From contig NBIV01000310.1 in assembly GCA_003194525.1 (NCBI GenBank), forward strand, positions 29,285 to 93,284: 64,000 bases of DNA, in the 5' to 3' direction. The notes under the pieces are model-generated. The model was not told the origin of the DNA, searched no databases, and worked only from the letters and a program-made list of their open reading frames with translations. This DNA comes from Gracilariopsis chorda. Its lineage: Eukaryota; Rhodophyta; Florideophyceae; Gracilariales; Gracilariaceae. Shown piece by piece: positions 61,133-64,000 of this stretch (position 1 is the first letter of the stretch; the number at the start of each line of letters is the position of its first letter). The position numbers were made by a program, and so were the translations under genes.

Positions 61133-64000
61133 TCAAAGGTCTAAGGGGAGCAAGCCACAGTCACCGCGGAACCTTGCCAGCTTAACTCGACCGAGCGCTT
61201 TCGTCAGCATATCGGCGACCATGTCTTCCGTGGAACAGTACTGCAACTGGACGGCTTTGTCGCGTAGAGCCTCTCTGGTGAAGTGAAAGCGAATATCAAT
61301 GTGCTTAGTACGCTTGTTCACAACTCCATTTCGAGCAAGGTCGATGCAACCTTGGTTATCCACGTACACAGTTGTGGGCTCAACCATTAGTGTCACTGAC
61401 TCATCCACGTGTAGTCCACTTGCGTTGCCAATGCCACTCCACAGTCGTCTCAGCCAGATCGCTTCCTTCGTCCCACTGCACAGACTCACATACTCAGCCT
61501 CAGCGCTAGACAATGCAACTACTTCCTGTTGGCGCGAGCTCCAAGACACAGGAGCACCGCACATCATGAACACATACCCACTGGTGGACTTGCGGTTGGA
61601 TGTATCACCTGCCCAGTCAGAGTCTACGTATCCATACAGCTGAGTATCAGTCGTGGTGCCATAAGTAAGTCCGAGGGAGCGAGTGCCATTGAGGTAACGC
61701 AGAACACGCTTGACCGCTTTCCAATGAGTCTCTCCAGGTTTCTCGACATACTTGGCTAGCTTGGACACTGCAAACGAGATGTCCGGTCGAGTGCCAACAG
61801 AGAGATACATCAGACAACCGATCACCTGGCGATACGGGATGTTCGTCAGAGGCTCTTCTACCTTAGTGAGGTCAGCACCGGAGTCCATGGGAGTGTCCAT
61901 TGGTTTGCACTGCAACATGCCAAAACGTTCTAAGACCTTACGCGTGTATGCAGACTGTGTCAGGTACAGCTCTCTTTTGGATCGATCACGATGGATCTCG
62001 AACCCAAGTACCATGCGCGCTTCACTGAGATCCTTCATCTGAAAACGTTTTGACAGTTCACGCTTTACGCGATTCATTGTCTCCATACTTGGACTCGCAA
62101 TGAGCAAGTCGTCCACATAAAGAGCAATGATCACAAGCGCTCCCAGTACCTCTCCGGTGTAGACGCACTCGTCTGCGACGTTTGGCTTCAGACCCATCCA
62201 ACCAACGAGGAACAAGTACATCTTTGCAAACCACTGCCTTGATGCCTGTCGTAGCCCATAGATGGCTTTCTTGAGAAGGCATACCAAGTCCTCGTTCCCA
62301 GGTTTGATGAATCCGTCCGGCTGCTCCATGTACACAGTCTCTTCCAGGTTGCCATTCAAGAATGCAGTCTTCACATCCATCTGGTGCAGATGATAGTCCT
62401 GCACTGCTACAATGGACAGAATCATTCTAATGGATGTGAATTTGACCACTGGTGCATACGTCTCGGAGAAGTCTACACCTTCGATCTGCAGAAACCCTCG
62501 AGCCACCACACGAGCCTTGTACCTCACTGTCGGTTCATCGTTGTCGCCAGCCTCATATTTTTGCACAAATACCCACTTGGATGATATCACGTTGCTGTCA
62601 GCTGGCCTTGGCACTAACTCCCATGTGTCATGCTCGATCAGAGACTCGTACTCACTGTTCATGGCCTTGGTCCACGCTTTTGAATCAGGACGTGACACCG
62701 CATCGGAGTATGAGGATGGGACGTCATCACTGGCAGTGAGTAGGGCAGTGCCGCGCCACCACGAGGTAGGCGCTCTACGCTCACGAGTGGATCTCCGAAG
62801 TGGTGGTGGATCTGGTACGTCTGGCTCAACTTCTGTCTCAGCTGTGGGCTCATCGTGGCCACTGCCTGAAGCTTCTTCTGGTGGAGTATCTGGTGCAGCG
62901 GGTTCAACTTGGGCAGCATCGGTGGGTGTAGTAGAGGTGGAGGTGATGTTTGATTTCGGCTTGTCCGAGATGTCGATCTCAGCATAGTCGTCATCATCAA
63001 CGTGGTCAGTACCTTGATCTGAACCACTACATTCGTCAAACCTCACATCTCTCGACACAACCACCTTCTTCTTTTGCGCATCCCACAGTTTATAACCGTT
63101 CGATCCAGTTGTGTACCCAATAAAGATCGCCTCCACGGCACGTTGCTCCAGCTTCTTCAGCTTGTGGTCCACCACTTTGTACCAGCACCGGCTACCGAAC
63201 ACACGCAGATTGCTCAAGTCAGGTTCATATCCACTCCACATCTCGAGTGGTGTCACGTCACTCGGAAGGGCCTTGCAGGTGACTCGATTGCGCACATACA
63301 CTGCAACGTTCAATGCTTCAGCCCAGAAGCTCTTTGGCAGTTTCTTGTGATGCAGCATCGATCTCAACCAAGTCCATGAGTGTTCGGTTGAACCGTTCGG
63401 CCAGACCTTCTGATGTGGATTGTAAGGCACCGTTCGCTGATGTTCAATACCGTGACGTTCAAGCTCTTGTGAAAACTTCTTTGACACATATTCACCAGCA
63501 TTGTCTGTGCGTAACGCATGTAGCACAGACTCACGTGCGGTAATGGTTTTCACATGTCGGTCACTCTGATTTTGAACCATCTTGAGCCACTTCACGAACA
63601 CGTGGAACACCTCATCCTTGGTCTTGAGCATGTACAAGAAGCAAAAAACGGGAGTGATCATCGATGAATGTGACGAAGTAGTGTGAACCTCCCAAGAACC
63701 TACTTGGATTGGACCACAAATGTCCGAATGCACTAGGTCCAATGGGTGCAAAGCCCGTTCCCCCCCTTGCTTGGGAGTTGGAGCACGTGTAGATTTTCCC
63801 ACTACACAAGAGTCACACACATCCATCGATTGATTCAAGTCCACATTCAGCCCTGACACAACACCGTTACGAGCCATATGTTTGATACCATCCACATTCA
63901 CATGAGCCATTCGAGCATGCCATAGTGACAGGTCAGTCACAAGTGCGTTGTCCATGTCTTCTGGTACTTCAATCGCGGTACATAGGTAGTACAGTCCTTT
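61133..64000 (-). pseudogene. pol: B4 pol (partial): integrase, RT, RNase H
   Basis: Open to the window edge in the B frame. The integrase zinc region (LWHARMAHVNVDG, CDSCVVGK) and first Asp (HSDICG) are normal. Two short stretches are read out of frame because of paired one-base indels. About 63694/63646 scrambles the FVTFIDDHSRF block. About 63409/63367 scrambles the block that should hold NGLAERFNR, removing the catalytic Glu. RT (YVDDLLIAS) and RNase H (SRQQEVVALSSAEAEY, no amber) are intact to the stop at 61133. It is therefore integrase-defective while keeping a continuous frame. Confidence 0.88.

Larger units (their letters stand above)
60265..64000 (-). mobile_element. Copia family B copy B4, cut by right edge
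   Basis: 3' LTR 60334-61112 and pol from 61133 upward; gag and the 5' LTR lie outside. The last 69 bases of the element are duplicated: 60265-60333 repeats 60334-60402. GTGCA (60260-60264) is the candidate target duplication. Confidence 0.88.

Overview
The window is a transposable-element graveyard from a nuclear eukaryotic genome. I found no convincing host gene, rRNA, tRNA or CRISPR array. The evidence for a eukaryote is the presence of Gypsy and Copia LTR retrotransposons, a PIF/Harbinger transposase, a Tigger/pogo transposase, a PiggyBac-like fossil and Helitron-type Pif1 helicase debris. The coding regions carry no visible introns. An intron-poor, repeat-rich lineage such as a red alga or an oomycete would fit, but the sequence alone does not settle the species.

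Left third (1-24.6 kb). A Gypsy element (minus strand, cut by the left edge; LTR 3984-4371) lies beside a Copia element A. Element A (4399-11056) has unusually short LTRs of about 95 bp and a clean AATTC target duplication. A PIF/Harbinger element with an intact transposase (7422-8582) and a convergent second ORF sits inside A. Then come a 35-bp minisatellite, a second divergent Gypsy LTR plus leader (about 11945-12948), a 96-bp tandem duplication, a decayed PiggyBac/IS4-like transposase (about 13.4-17.1 kb), Pif1 helicase fragments (19.1-20.5 kb) and a Tigger-like transposase (23.1-24.6 kb).

Middle (24.7-31.3 kb). There are two remnants of a second, distinct Copia-like lineage (G and F). F keeps its 3' LTR (25545-25886) and, in order, RNase H, RT, integrase, protease and gag, all broken by frameshifts. 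A chimeric C2H2-type zinc-finger reading frame lies at 30.9-31.3 kb.

Right half (31.3-64 kb). Copia families B, C and D are stacked inside each other. B1 (45942-52764) sits in the leader of B2 (44824-58476, which has an intact 1341-aa gag-pol). B2 sits in the leader of a family C element (42517-59402), which adjoins a D-like remnant E (59403-60264). B4 (60265 to the right edge) sits in the other side of E. The left arm of C with its B-LTR junction (34.7-37.4 kb) is repeated in inverse orientation at 42.5-45.2 kb. Between the arms lie two D-family LTRs in inverse orientation.

The unusual themes are: (1) a leader segment homologous between Gypsy and Copia families; (2) a tRNA-iMet anticodon-stem primer site in families B, C and D; (3) a U3 module shared by B, C and D LTRs; (4) the palindromic duplication; and (5) a Gypsy gag separated from an in-frame pol by one UAG.
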